From Palsa-506 sp963709075 (GTDB lineage Bacteria; Actinomycetota; Actinomycetes; Streptosporangiales; Streptosporangiaceae), in the NCBI GenBank assembly GCA_963709075.1, contig CAVPUY010000009.1:310001-374000 (forward strand): DNA of 64,000 bases, in the 5' to 3' direction. A program made the translations under genes and the position numbers. The notes beneath the pieces were generated by a model. The model worked only from the letters and a program-made list of their open reading frames with translations. It did not search any database and was not told where the DNA came from. Position 1 is the first letter of the stretch, and each line of letters opens with the position of its first letter. Of the stretch, positions 26,209 through 35,038 are shown piece by piece.

Positions 26209-27140
26209 CTACCACTCCCAGTAATAGCCGACGACGGTGTGCTCGATCGCCTCCAGGTACCGGTGTGCGGACAGTTCCTCGTCCAGGGCGATCTCCTCGC
26301 GCTCGATGATTGCCTCGGCAGGCGCCCGGTAGTCTGCCCACTCGGCCCACCACAGCCGCCTCGGCAGCCGGTCGGGATGGAATTCCAGCCGCATGTCGAG
26401 GTGCTCCACCCGCCGGTGCGCCCCGCGCCGGAACTCGGCCGGGGGCGGCTGCGCGTAGCGAAAGATCGTCCAGAAGTCCAGGTAGGCCTCTTCGCCGTAC
26501 CGCAGCGGGTGGTGAAAGGTGATGTCCACCGCCCACAGCTGCTCGTTGAGCTGGTACGGCGTGCCGAGCTTGCCGCCGCGGACGACCCTGATGTCGGCCT
26601 CCGGGGTGTCGATCCGGTACTGGTAGCTGGCCATGCCGTCGACCAGCGCCCGGACGTTCTGCTGGGTGTGATGGCGGGCGGGCCGCCGTTCCGGCCGATG
26701 AAGTGATGCTCGAACAGCAGGGTGGTCTCATGGCCGGATGCCATCGCTCCGCCCGGTGGCGGCAGCGAGCCGACGATCACGGTCGGCCGCAGATCGCCCC
26801 GGTACAGCTCGTGCAGGCGCTGAACGTCATGCGGAGACAGCCGGAACGCCCGGTCGAACCAGCGCAGCGTCTGCAGGCTGAGGCCGCGGCCGCCGAATGC
26901 CCTGCTGACCCGGTCCTTGAGCGCCCGGGCGAGCCCGGTGTCGGTATCGTCATGCGCACCGGTGTCGTACAGGTGCTCAGCGATCACCTTGCAGACGGCG
27001 TCCTGCCGGATCTCGTCGGGCCGGACATCCCTGGCATACTGCTCCCATTCGCCCCGGTACGGCCCAGGGCGGAGCAGGAGCTGCCGGAGGTGCAGCCCGG
27101 CAGCCCGCTGGCCACGTGCATGTCGTTCGTTCAGGGACAT
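26209..27140 (-). pseudogene. Conserved hypothetical protein, frameshifted
   Basis: Two minus-strand frames join near 26672, in a GGCGGGCGGG run. The N-terminal part (27140 to about 26672) is helical with a possible helix-turn-helix (LSLQTLRWFDRAFRLSPHDV). The C-terminal part (about 26672-26209) is a beta-rich domain (YQYRIDTPEADIRVVRGGKL, WAVDITFHHPLRYGEEAYLD, HLDMRLEFHPDRLPRRLWWA, ending VVGYYWEW). The combined length is about 310 residues. I do not recognise the family. The second half is well ordered, so an indel error is more likely than decay. Confidence 0.65.
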
Positions 27141-27674
27141 CTGATGTCTTCTGGGTCATGCGACAGCCATGCGACAGGTGCTCAGTAACCTGATTCTGGA
27201 GGCAAGGGACAATCCTCCCGGCGGCGTCTACTCGTGCGAAAGATCTCACAGTAGCGCGTCTGGAGGATAGCTGAAGGTCGCCAGAAAGGCTGCCGACGGC
27301 ATCCCGGCAGCCAGAACGCCGGCAAGCACGGCCCAGGTCCCCGCAGACCCGGGGGGAACGAGTGGCGGAAGGGACGGAGCCCGCAAGCTCCGCCCCTCCC
27401 GCCACTCGCCGTGTCCCGCACGGTAGGCGGGCCGGTTCCGCACGGTAGGCGGGCCGCGCCCGGACCGCCGGCTCTGCGCGCCGCTTGCGGCGCTACCAGG
27501 CCGCTAGGTACCTCGAAGATCATTTTTAACGGGAACCCCGGTGCCCGTGCCGCTTTCCAGGTATCTGGAAACATCGCCGGATTCGTTGACCATCCCGCCG
27601 GGCGCGACGCATCCTCGTCAGGCCAGCCGGGCTCCCGTGCGGAGCCAGGCCCAAGCCAGCAGGAAGGTGCCGCG
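27141..27674. other. Intergenic stretch with strong hairpin and short direct repeat
   Basis: About 530 bases between divergent genes. It contains the long hairpin at 27359-27408 and a 19-mer (CCGCACGGTAGGCGGGCCG) twice, at 27416-27434 and 27438-27456. No supported gene. Confidence 0.55.
27359..27408. terminator. Long GC-rich hairpin
   Basis: CGAGTGGCGG (27359-27368) pairs perfectly with CCGCCACTCG (27399-27408). The inner part also pairs (GGGACGGAGC with GCTCCGCCCC, one bulge) around a short loop. It lies between two divergent genes, which is an odd place for a terminator. It may end a leader transcript or be an RNA structure. Confidence 0.5.
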
Positions 27675-28829
27675 ATGGCCGACCGCAGCGACGTACCGCG
27701 CCGCCAGTCCCGCGTTCCGCTGCCATCGCGAAGCCGGCGGCGCTGGGCGGTCGCGGCCGGGCTGGCCGGCTTGTGGGCGTTCCTGCTGGCCGATACTGGC
27801 TCGCTGGTCGCCGGCACCGCGCTGCTACTGCTGCTCGCGGCATTCGTCACGCTGTGCGTCGTGGCCCTGCGCGGCCTGGGCATAACGCGGGATCACCCGT
27901 GGGTGCGGCGGATGGCAGCACGGCCCTGGCGGGACGGACGGGACGTGTTCGGGCTGGGCCTGCGCCACCTCGCGGAGGCATTCATCGTCACCCCGGCCGG
28001 CTCGCTGCTCGCGCCGAATGTCGTCGAGCTGCGGATGAACCCGGCCGATTTCGCCGCGCTGACCGAGCTGATCGACCCGGCGCTGATCAACTCGAGCGCT
28101 ACCGAGGCGTACCAGGCGGAGGTGGCGGCGCGAGCAGCCCGGCTGTCCAGCGCCGGCCCGGTGCAGGCGTTCGTCGTCGGCGATCCCGCCGTGCCGGCCG
28201 GCCGTTACCAGCTCAGGCAGGGCAGGCAGCTAGATCCCGCGCTGGCCGGCTACCCGGTGCCCGCGTTCGCCTACCCGGCGCCCGGCCCCGGATACGCCGC
28301 CCCCGCCGATGCCGCGCCCGGATACGCCGTCCCTGCGCCCGGATACGCCGCCCCCGCCGATGCCGCGCCCGGATACGCCGCCGCTGCGCCCGGTCCGGCC
28401 GCGGTGGGCATCACCGATCCGGCGTATCAGCCCGGCGAGGTCTTCGCCCACGCCCATGACGGGAGCACTCAGCTGGAGCAGGATGCGATCCGGACCGCCG
28501 GAATGGGCCCGCTGACCGTCACGGAGCAGGTTCCGGTGCCGCTGCTGCGGCTGGTGACAGACGGCTCCGTTGCCGAGACCCGCTGCTCGGGCGCCCGCGC
28601 CGGACGGAGCCTGGCGGCCGAACTGCGCCTGCCCGAGGAGCCAACCGTGTCCCGGGTACACGCCAGGTTCACCTTCAGCGACGGCCGGTGGTGGATCACC
28701 AGCCTTGGCCGGAACGGGGTCACGCTCAACGGCACGTTCCTGGCTGATGAGCGCGCGCTCAGGGACGGCGACTCGATCCGGTGGGGATCGCGGCCGGACG
28801 CGATGGCGTCACGGGTCGAGATCGGCTGA
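27675..28829 (+). CDS. Membrane-anchored FHA-domain protein
   Basis: A 384-residue protein from ATG 27675 (AGGAAGGTG upstream). Residues 20-65 form two hydrophobic segments. Residues 90-190 resemble the FhaA N-terminal domain (VTPAGSLLAPNVVELRMNPA). Residues 200-240 are a degenerate PGYAAPADAA repeat of 2-3 units. The C-terminal 85 residues are an FHA phosphothreonine-binding domain (LPEEPTVSRVHARFTFSDGR, WWITSLGRNGVTLNGTF). It probably reads Ser/Thr kinase signals at the membrane; no kinase is in the window. The unknown gene at 28954 follows in the same direction. Confidence 0.87.
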   Translation: MADRSDVPRRQSRVPLPSRSRRRWAVAAGLAGLWAFLLADTGSLVAGTALLLLLAAFVTLCVVALRGLGITRDHPWVRRMAARPWRDGRDVFGLGLRHLAEAFIVTPAGSLLAPNVVELRMNPADFAALTELIDPALINSSATEAYQAEVAARAARLSSAGPVQAFVVGDPAVPAGRYQLRQGRQLDPALAGYPVPAFAYPAPGPGYAAPADAAPGYAVPAPGYAAPADAAPGYAAAAPGPAAVGITDPAYQPGEVFAHAHDGSTQLEQDAIRTAGMGPLTVTEQVPVPLLRLVTDGSVAETRCSGARAGRSLAAELRLPEEPTVSRVHARFTFSDGRWWITSLGRNGVTLNGTFLADERALRDGDSIRWGSRPDAMASRVEIG

Positions 28830-28953
28830 CCGCCCGGCTGGCCGGACTCGCCATCTGCGGGCGAATATTATCCTCGCAGGCAACGCAGCTCCGGCAGGCA
28901 CGAGGTTCCGCTGGACTGTCCGACGACGCGCCGGTCTCGGGGGCGATGGGTGA

Positions 28954-29808
28954 GTGGCGAAAGGCCAGCTGGTTATCTGGTCAGCCCGGCAACGTGAGTG
29001 GCTGAACTGCCCGCCCGGTGAGATCACCTGGCTGGACCGGACGTTGCTCAGCGCAGGCAAGGACCCGACGCTGCACCGCTCTCCCCGCTGCGCCGGCTTC
29101 CGGTATGTGCACTACCGGTGGGAGCTGTTCAGCCGGGATACCACGCACAAGGTGTACCTCGCCCCGTTCGCTGCCGAGTCTGCCGCGGATTACCGCGCCG
29201 TTCAGGCGACTGCCCGGCATGTCCTGCCGATGGCCCCGGCGGCGTACGAGACCCTTCCGGTCCGGCTCGATGACGGATCGTGGCTGGTCAGCGTCGGGAA
29301 ATGGGTGCTGCCGCTGAGCATCGACGTCCCGGTGGACCGCCGGGATAACCCGACCATCCCGCATAGCAGCGACCAGCAGCGCACCCAGCAGGAGCGACAG
29401 CTGGTCTACAGCCCGGCGGCGCCGGGCGAAGGGAAGCCGCCGCTGCCCGACGCGGCCGCCAAGGTCCGCGCCTATTTTGACCGCAGCGATAAGGCCTGCC
29501 TGGCGATGGCCTACTACTACCAGCAGTTCATCCTCGGCGCTGTCGCCCCGCAGGAGGTGCCGATGGTCGAGGTGGCGATAGCGCTGGACCTGAACGGCGA
29601 GGGCACGGTCTCCGACTACAAGAAGGAGCTTCAGCGCCGCATCTGGAATGAGCAGCGGCATCAGCGCGATCTTGCTGAGTTCCTGCTCGCCAACGGGCTG
29701 ATCAGGGTCGCGGACCTGGACCGTGCCCGGCAGGTCGCCGCCTCGAACGAGCGCAACGGCCGCAGCCAGACGGCGCGGGATCGGCTCAGGTACCGCCCGA
29801 AGAAGTAG
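28954..29808 (+). CDS. Hypothetical protein downstream of the FHA gene
   Basis: A 284-residue protein starting with GTG 28954. N-terminal half is beta-rich (VIWSARQREWLNCPPGEITW, YRWELFSRDTTHKVYLAPFA); the C-terminal half is helical (YFDRSDKACLAMAYYYQQFI, DLNGEGTVSDYKKELQRRIW). No signal peptide or membrane segment, and no family recognised. It lies 124 bases after the FHA gene in the same direction, and its codon bias is normal. A role in the same signalling path is a guess. Confidence 0.75.
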   Translation: MAKGQLVIWSARQREWLNCPPGEITWLDRTLLSAGKDPTLHRSPRCAGFRYVHYRWELFSRDTTHKVYLAPFAAESAADYRAVQATARHVLPMAPAAYETLPVRLDDGSWLVSVGKWVLPLSIDVPVDRRDNPTIPHSSDQQRTQQERQLVYSPAAPGEGKPPLPDAAAKVRAYFDRSDKACLAMAYYYQQFILGAVAPQEVPMVEVAIALDLNGEGTVSDYKKELQRRIWNEQRHQRDLAEFLLANGLIRVADLDRARQVAASNERNGRSQTARDRLRYRPKK

Positions 29809-29883
29809 CCCGCATCCGGCCGGGTCCCGCCGCGTCTGCAGGTCCAGCTGAACATCCTGGCCAGCAGGGGGTATGAAGGCGGG

Positions 29884-30045
29884 ATGAGAGCAATGGTCAG
29901 CTGGGAAGACTCGCTGGGCGTCCCGCACCGCTTCCAGATCGCCTACGACCCGAATGACGCCGAGGCCAGGCTGTTCCTTGAGGCAATCGAGCTGCATGTG
30001 AGCTTCCGGCTGGAATCTGTCGACGTCGAGGCAGACGCCACGTAG
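29884..30045 (+). CDS. Small hypothetical protein, 53 residues
   Basis: ATG 29884 to TAG 30043-30045 encodes MRAMVSWEDSLGVPHRFQIA and a further 33 residues with an acidic amphipathic helix (DAEARLFLEAIELHV). Third codon positions are GC-rich as in real genes here, and GAAGGCGGG precedes the start closely. It may be the last gene of the FHA transcript. Function unknown. Confidence 0.5.
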   Translation: MRAMVSWEDSLGVPHRFQIAYDPNDAEARLFLEAIELHVSFRLESVDVEADAT

Positions 30046-30071
30046 CCGGCCTGCGGCGGCGCAGGGACGAA

Positions 30072-30641
30072 TCATGACCGGCGGGTGCTGAGGATGACTC
30101 CGGAGCCGTGGGCGAGCTCGACCGAGATGAGCAGCGGGCTGGTGAGCAGCGCCCAGCGTGTCTCGCCCAGCCTGATGCGCTGCTCGCCGGTCCATCCCGG
30201 CCTGGGTGTCATGTCGTCGACCAGGAGCAGGCCGCCCGGCCCGAGCGCGGCAATGGTGAGATCGAGGCCTTCCCACTTGCCGCCCTGGGCGTCAGCGAAG
30301 ATCAGGTCGAACGGGCCGGCCCCGGCCAGCATGTCAAGCGCGTCGGCGATCCGCAGGTCAACGAAGCCGGGCCAGTCACACTGCGCCGCGACTGCGGCGG
30401 TCAATGGGTCCTTCTCGACCGTGGTCACCGTGACATCGGTCCTGGGCAGCAGCGCGGAGACGATCCAGGCCGTGCCCACGCCGGTGCCGGTGCCGAGCTC
30501 AAGTACCGCGGCCCCGGCTGGCAGGTGCGCGGCGAGTACGGCGAGTAAGCCTCCGACGGCGGGTTCGCAGGAGAACGGGAAGCTCGCTGAGCGCGCCCTG
30601 GCGGTGGCGGCCGCCACCAGCTCCGGCAAGATTGACTCCAT
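30072..30641 (-). CDS. Class I SAM-dependent O-methyltransferase-like protein
   Basis: A 189-residue Rossmann methyltransferase. AdoMet site: VLELGTGTGVGTAWIVSAL (motif I); TVEKD binds the ribose; FDLIFADAQGGKW is motif post-II and LGPGGLLLVDDM the following strand, as in caffeoyl-CoA O-methyltransferase-like proteins. Length is normal. The substrate is unknown. The DinB gene is 45 bases upstream on the same strand. Confidence 0.88.
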   Translation of the reverse strand: MESILPELVAAATARARSASFPFSCEPAVGGLLAVLAAHLPAGAAVLELGTGTGVGTAWIVSALLPRTDVTVTTVEKDPLTAAVAAQCDWPGFVDLRIADALDMLAGAGPFDLIFADAQGGKWEGLDLTIAALGPGGLLLVDDMTPRPGWTGEQRIRLGETRWALLTSPLLISVELAHGSGVILSTRRS

Positions 30642-30686
30642 AGTCCGGTGAACGTAGCAGTTGTGCCGCCAGCGCGGCCCTGCCTG

Positions 30687-31196
30687 TTATTCTCCGGTCT
30701 GGCCGCTCGCGAGTTCGCAAGCGATATCCAGGTGGCCGATGTGCCGGGCGTACTCCTGCAGCAGGTGAAACAGGACCCGCTCGAGGGTGGCCGGGTCGGC
30801 CCCGTCCCACCGCTCGCCTGGCTGGCCGACGTCAGCGAGGTCATGCGACTCGACGATGGCCCTGGTGCGCGCCGCCTGCGCCTGCAGCGCTGCTACCAGC
30901 TCGTCGAGCCCTTCGTCGTCGGCAACGTGCCACCGGCCGGCCAGGCTGTCGGCCCAGGGATCGGCGATCTCACGGCCATCGAAGCCCCACTCAAGCCACC
31001 GCAGTTCGACATAGGAAAGGTGCTTGAGCAGCTCGATCGGCGTCCACCCCGACGGCAGGCGGCTGGTCCGCAGCTCGCCGCCGGGCAGTGACCGAAGCTT
31101 GCTCACCAGCCGGGAGCGGAAGTAGTCGAGGTACCCGAGGAAGACCCCGGCGCGCGAGGAAACGGGCACGGTGGGCTCGGGAAACGGCAGGCTCAT
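30687..31196 (-). CDS. DinB-fold (DUF664) protein
   Basis: A 169-residue four-helix protein: FLGYLDYFRSRLVSKLRSLP, WTPIELLKHLSYVELRWLEW (with the metal-binding His of HLSYVE) and LLQEYARHIGHLDIACEL (two His) give the three-His site of the DinB/mycothiol-S-transferase fold. Such proteins use mycothiol or bacillithiol to handle electrophiles, or are orphans. Sits between ligD and the methyltransferase on the same strand; the ligD stop is 37 bases upstream. Confidence 0.85.
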   Translation of the reverse strand: MSLPFPEPTVPVSSRAGVFLGYLDYFRSRLVSKLRSLPGGELRTSRLPSGWTPIELLKHLSYVELRWLEWGFDGREIADPWADSLAGRWHVADDEGLDELVAALQAQAARTRAIVESHDLADVGQPGERWDGADPATLERVLFHLLQEYARHIGHLDIACELASGQTGE

Positions 31197-31233
31197 GGAG
31201 CACCATCCTTGCTTGCGATCTCGGGCTGGTCAG

Positions 31234-32160
31234 CTAGTCGAGCCCGTCGCGGTCTGCCCAGTCCAGCAGGGTGTGCAGCGAGTAGGCAGTGTCGTCGATG
31301 CCCTTGTGCAGGTCACCGAGCCTGGCGAAGCGGCCAGGCACGGTCGCGATGGTGCATTCGCGCGGCTCCACGTCGTCGATCTCGTCCCAGCCGATCGGCG
31401 TGGACACGGTAGCTTCCGGCACCCCGCGCACTGAGTAGGCGCTGGCGATCGTGTGGTCGCGGGCGTTCTGGTTGTAGTCCACGAACAGCTTGGCCGGGTC
31501 GCGGTCCTTGCGCCACCAGGTGGTCGTCACGTCCGCTGGCGCTCGGCGCTCGACCTCCCTGGCGAAGGCGTACGCGGCGCGGCGGACGTCGGTGAAGCCC
31601 CACTGCGGCTCGATCCGTACGTAGACGTGCAGCCCGTTGCCGCCGGACGTCTTCGGCCACCCGGTCGCGCCAAGCTCGCCGAGTATCTCGCGCACGACAT
31701 GGGCGACCCTGCGTACCGCGGCGAACCCGCAGCGCGGCATCGGGTCCAGGTCGATGCGCCACTCATCCGGCCGTTCGGTGTCGGCCCGCCGCGAGTTCCA
31801 CGGATGAAACTCCACGGTGGACATCTGCACCGCCCATACGACGCTGGCCAGCTCGGTCACGCACAGCTCGTAGGCGTGCCGGCCGTACCGCGGGAAGTCC
31901 ACCCGCACCGTCTCCAGCCAGGCTGGAGCACCATGCGGGATCCGCTTCTGATGCACTTTCTCGCCGGTCACGCCGGCCGGGAAGCGGTGCAGCATGCACG
32001 GTCGCTCGCGCAGCGCGCGGACGATGCCGTCGCCGACCGACAGGTAGTAGCGGGCCAGATCCAGCTTGGTCTCGCCGCGGGCCGGGAAGTACACCCGGTC
32101 CGGATGGGAAATGCGGACCGTCCGGTTCCCGACCTCAAGCTCCGTGTGTTCTGCGGCCAT
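31234..32160 (-). CDS. ligD: LigD-type DNA polymerase/primase domain protein
   Basis: A 308-residue archaeo-eukaryotic primase-like polymerase. LEVGNRTVRISHPDRVYFPA is the family start; the catalytic Asp pair is D137/D139 in IDLDP; the third site is GGNGLHVYVRIE, then KLFVDYNQNARDHTIASAYS. Stand-alone PolDom proteins fill gaps in end joining together with Ku and a ligase. I chose ATG 32160; the longer ORF runs into the IS element. The IS lies directly upstream, separating it from its former promoter side and the membrane protein gene at 33917. The ligase at 13870 could be a partner. Confidence 0.92.
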   Translation of the reverse strand: MAAEHTELEVGNRTVRISHPDRVYFPARGETKLDLARYYLSVGDGIVRALRERPCMLHRFPAGVTGEKVHQKRIPHGAPAWLETVRVDFPRYGRHAYELCVTELASVVWAVQMSTVEFHPWNSRRADTERPDEWRIDLDPMPRCGFAAVRRVAHVVREILGELGATGWPKTSGGNGLHVYVRIEPQWGFTDVRRAAYAFAREVERRAPADVTTTWWRKDRDPAKLFVDYNQNARDHTIASAYSVRGVPEATVSTPIGWDEIDDVEPRECTIATVPGRFARLGDLHKGIDDTAYSLHTLLDWADRDGLD

Positions 32161-32314
32161 ATCCGCCAAGCTAGCCGGATCGGAGGCGCCGCACAGCGCC
32201 GGCCCGTTGTGCCGGGATAACGGGGCCGCCGGGCACCGGAGCGCGGTCAGGGCCCAGCCTCCGTCTTTCACCGGGATTGACGACACGCCGGGCGTGAAAT
32301 GCCCCGAACGGCAG

Positions 32315-32383
32315 CGAGGTGCACCTGAACAGCCAGAATGCGATTTGTCTAGGATCGCGATCTGGCTGAGGCGGGTGCACCTC
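32315..32383. promoter_or_regulatory. Hairpin before the transposase start
   Basis: GAGGTGCACC...CAGCCAGA (32315-32336) pairs with TCTGGCTG...GGTGCACCTC (32361-32383) with a mismatched middle. It lies just upstream of the transposase start and could block read-through translation from outside, as in other insertion sequences. Confidence 0.5.
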
Positions 32384-32387
32384 TTCC

Positions 32388-33797
32388 GTGCAGAGTACTT
32401 CGTGGGCTGCTGGCCTGGAACTTGTCGGTGATGATGACCGGCTGGTCGCCCATGCCGGGTTGTTGCCGTTGCGGCTGCTGGCCGAGCGGAGCGGGCTCCG
32501 CGCGGGGCTCTCGGCTGCGATGCGCAGGCGGGGTTTCGACCCGCTGTATGACCGCGGCCAACTGCTGGCCGATCTGGCCCTGGTGTTAATCCTGGGCGGT
32601 GAGGCGATCGGGGACTTCCAGGCGCTGGCGCACCTGACGCCGCTGATCGGGCCGGTCCCGTCCACCCCCACGGTGTGGCGGGCCCTGTCCGAGGCCGGGG
32701 AACTGCAGCTGTCCCGGCTCAACGCCGCCGTGACCGGGTTCCGCCGGCGCTGGTGGGCGCTGCTGGCGGCCCGGCCGGAGGGGTTCCCGTGGCTGAAGGT
32801 CGCTGGCCGTGAGCTGACCGGCGTGACGGTGGTGGATCTGGACGCCACGATCGTGTTCGCCGCGTCCGGGAAAGACAACGCGGTGGCCACTTATAAGGGC
32901 GGTGTCGGTTTCTGCCCGAACCTGGCAACTTGTGACAACACCGACGATGTCCTGGTGATCGACCCGCGGCCCGGGAACGCGACCTCCAACGATGCGGAGG
33001 ACAACATCGCCGCCCTGGACACGGCGGTCTCCCGGCTGCCGGGGGCGTTCCGGCGGAGGCTGCTGGTCCGCCTGGACGGGGCCGGGTTCTCCCATGAACT
33101 GCTTGAGCACATCGCCGCAGGCGGCGGCAAGAAGGGCCGGCGCTGGGAGTTCTCCATCGGCTGGTCGTGCACGGAGCGGGAGATCGCGGCGATCGAGCGG
33201 GTCCCCGCACGTGCCCGCCAGCCTGCAATCGGCCAGGACGGGGACGTGCTGGACGACACGTTCGCCGCCGATATCACCGGCCTGCTGGACCTGCAGGAAT
33301 GGACCACGAAGATCCCGGGCCTCCGGATCATCCTGCGGGACGAGCCGCTGCATCCGCGCTACCGCAAGCGGGCCACCGAGCGGGAGAAGAAGCTCGGCCG
33401 CCGCTACCAGCTGATCGCCACTAACACCCAGGCCGGGCAGATCGCATGGCTGGACGCCCGCCACCGCTCCCATGTGCACGTGGAGAACGACGTCAAGCAG
33501 GCCAAGGCCCTCGGCCTGAACCGGTGGCCGTCCCGCCACTGGGCGATCAACGTGGCCTGGACCCAGATCGTCACGCTGGCCGCGAATCTGCTCGCCTGCT
33601 TCCGCCACCTGGCCCTGCCCGCAGGCGAACTGCGCGAGGCGGCCCCGAAACTGCTGCGGTTCCGGCTGCTGCACATACCCGCCCGCCTGACCCGGGGCCA
33701 GCGGAAACGCTGGCTGCACCTGCGCGCCGCCTGGCCCTGGACTACAGACCTGATCAACGCCTGGCACGCGGTCAGGGCCCTGCCCGTCCCCCCCTGA
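32388..33797 (+). CDS. IS1380-family transposase
   Basis: A 469-residue DDE transposase. LVGDDDRLVAHAGLLPLRLL is the family start. TVVDLDATIVFA holds the first Asp, RLLVRLDGAGFSHELL the second, and the NTQAGQIAWLDARHRSHVHV...END region the catalytic Glu. C-terminal WPSRHWAINVAWTQIVTLAA is typical. The start is uncertain (GTG 32388 is used). The frame is intact, so the element is probably active. Confidence 0.93.
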   Translation: MQSTSWAAGLELVGDDDRLVAHAGLLPLRLLAERSGLRAGLSAAMRRRGFDPLYDRGQLLADLALVLILGGEAIGDFQALAHLTPLIGPVPSTPTVWRALSEAGELQLSRLNAAVTGFRRRWWALLAARPEGFPWLKVAGRELTGVTVVDLDATIVFAASGKDNAVATYKGGVGFCPNLATCDNTDDVLVIDPRPGNATSNDAEDNIAALDTAVSRLPGAFRRRLLVRLDGAGFSHELLEHIAAGGGKKGRRWEFSIGWSCTEREIAAIERVPARARQPAIGQDGDVLDDTFAADITGLLDLQEWTTKIPGLRIILRDEPLHPRYRKRATEREKKLGRRYQLIATNTQAGQIAWLDARHRSHVHVENDVKQAKALGLNRWPSRHWAINVAWTQIVTLAANLLACFRHLALPAGELREAAPKLLRFRLLHIPARLTRGQRKRWLHLRAAWPWTTDLINAWHAVRALPVPP

Positions 33798-33916
33798 CCC
33801 CGGACACCGGCGACCCGACAACCCAGGAAAGAGACCGGCCGGAACGTGGAACCCGGAGCACCCGGCGCGACGGCCGGGTCACGACTCTGCCGCGAACAGG
33901 AATCCATGATCAAAAA

Positions 33917-34900
33917 CTAGAGATCGCAACCAAGGAACCGGCCCTGCCACCCCCATGAAAGATCCAGGCCAGCGGGAGCCGCGATTACCGGATGGTCCTT
34001 GCTGTCGTCGTCACCGGCCGGAACCCGTCGCATGCCGGGTACCCGGACGCGAGATCTTCGGCGCGCGGCGCTGGAATGCGCGGCACCGTCGCTCAGGTTC
34101 CGTGCCGCGGCGAGCAACTGCTCGACCACGCTTCCGATCAGCCGGTCCCTCGCCTCCGCCGACATTTCGCTGGTCATCCGCTCCGCGGCGAGGTAATAAC
34201 TGTTCAGCAGCGGCTGGCTGTAATACTGGCTCAGCTGGGCGAGCGCTCGCTCGTAGACGAATATGTAGGTCCGGCCGAGAAAGGCCGCCAGGGCGCTGCC
34301 CACCGGCGCCATCGTCGCGGCTATGATCCTGTCGTCCAGGGAGCCAGCGAAGATGACGGCCGTGAAGCAGGCGATCAGCCAGGTGAAGCCGCCGAGCATC
34401 GCGCGCTGGCTGGACCTGAATGACCTTTGCGCTTGATCGGTGGCTATCGTGTGGTACTCGCTGAGCATCAGCCGGTTCAGCTCAACCAGGCTGGGCAGGC
34501 TCATGCGCTCGCGCAGCCGCTTCAGGGTCTTCGCGACCTCTTCTCGCTGGCGCCGCGCATTATCCTCGGCTATATGCGCGGCTGCGGTCTTTGCCCGCCA
34601 GTAGGACCCGGCCGCAAGCAAGCCACAGACAATGATCAGGCCGGCGATGACGAAGACGACAAAATCGGCGGTGATGTTAATTGACGACGAATCGATGACT
34701 AGTGCCTGCGACCCCTTTTTCGGGATTGCGAAAACAGCTCCGGCGAATAATATCACGGCACCTACTGCTGCTAGAATCCCGGCAATAGTGCCATAAAGTA
34801 GCGCCACCCGACGAGTCAGATGCATGCCAGCCGGTAATTTCCTCTCGGTCATCACGAGGATTGCCGAGACGATCATACTGCCGGGCCGGCCGCATTGCAT
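33917..34900 (-). CDS. TRADD-N-associated-type two-helix membrane protein, C-terminus altered by IS
   Basis: A 327-residue protein. Two hydrophobic segments at about residues 34-58 and 78-100, an Arg/Glu coiled coil (AEDNARRQREEVAKTLKRLR), then LNRLMLSEYHTIATDQAQRS and a second hydrophobic pair (LGGFTWLIACFTAVIFAG, then IIAATMAPVGSALAAFLG). This order resembles the TRADD-N-associated membrane domain found in putative bacterial conflict systems; moderate certainty. The last 16 residues (LDLSWGWQGRFLGCDL) come from the IS end; without the IS the frame would stop after ...APAGP. The start is unsettled: ATG 34900, 34876 or further in. Confidence 0.7.
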   Translation of the reverse strand: MQCGRPGSMIVSAILVMTERKLPAGMHLTRRVALLYGTIAGILAAVGAVILFAGAVFAIPKKGSQALVIDSSSINITADFVVFVIAGLIIVCGLLAAGSYWRAKTAAAHIAEDNARRQREEVAKTLKRLRERMSLPSLVELNRLMLSEYHTIATDQAQRSFRSSQRAMLGGFTWLIACFTAVIFAGSLDDRIIAATMAPVGSALAAFLGRTYIFVYERALAQLSQYYSQPLLNSYYLAAERMTSEMSAEARDRLIGSVVEQLLAAARNLSDGAAHSSAARRRSRVRVPGMRRVPAGDDDSKDHPVIAAPAGLDLSWGWQGRFLGCDL

Positions 34901-35038
34901 CTCTGAGTTTTATCAAGGAAAGTCGACGTAAAAATATCTATGTGCAGATCCCGGCGGCCATTGCCAGCGGCGGAATGCGCGGGTCATGTCTGCCGCCGGG
35001 GGAAAGGCAGCGGCGCGGCCGGACCGGCGTGCCCGGCG

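Larger units (their letters stand above)
32258..33968. mobile_element. Complete IS1380-family insertion sequence
   Basis: The element spans 1711 bp. The ends are imperfect inverted repeats: left CCTCCGTCTTTCACCGGG (32258-32275) against right CCTGGATCTTTCATGGGG (reverse of 33951-33968), 13 of 18 matching. It is flanked by a 4-bp target duplication, CCAG at 32254-32257 and 33969-33972, the size known for IS1380. One intact transposase gene is inside. The left end also has a long hairpin (32315-32336 with 32361-32383) just before the transposase start. Intact ends, duplication and gene suggest a recent insertion. Confidence 0.92.

Noticed and set aside
32161..32286. N-terminal extension of LigD polymerase
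   Set aside because: The ORF extension runs into the IS element, and the family start and conserved domain begin at ATG 32160.
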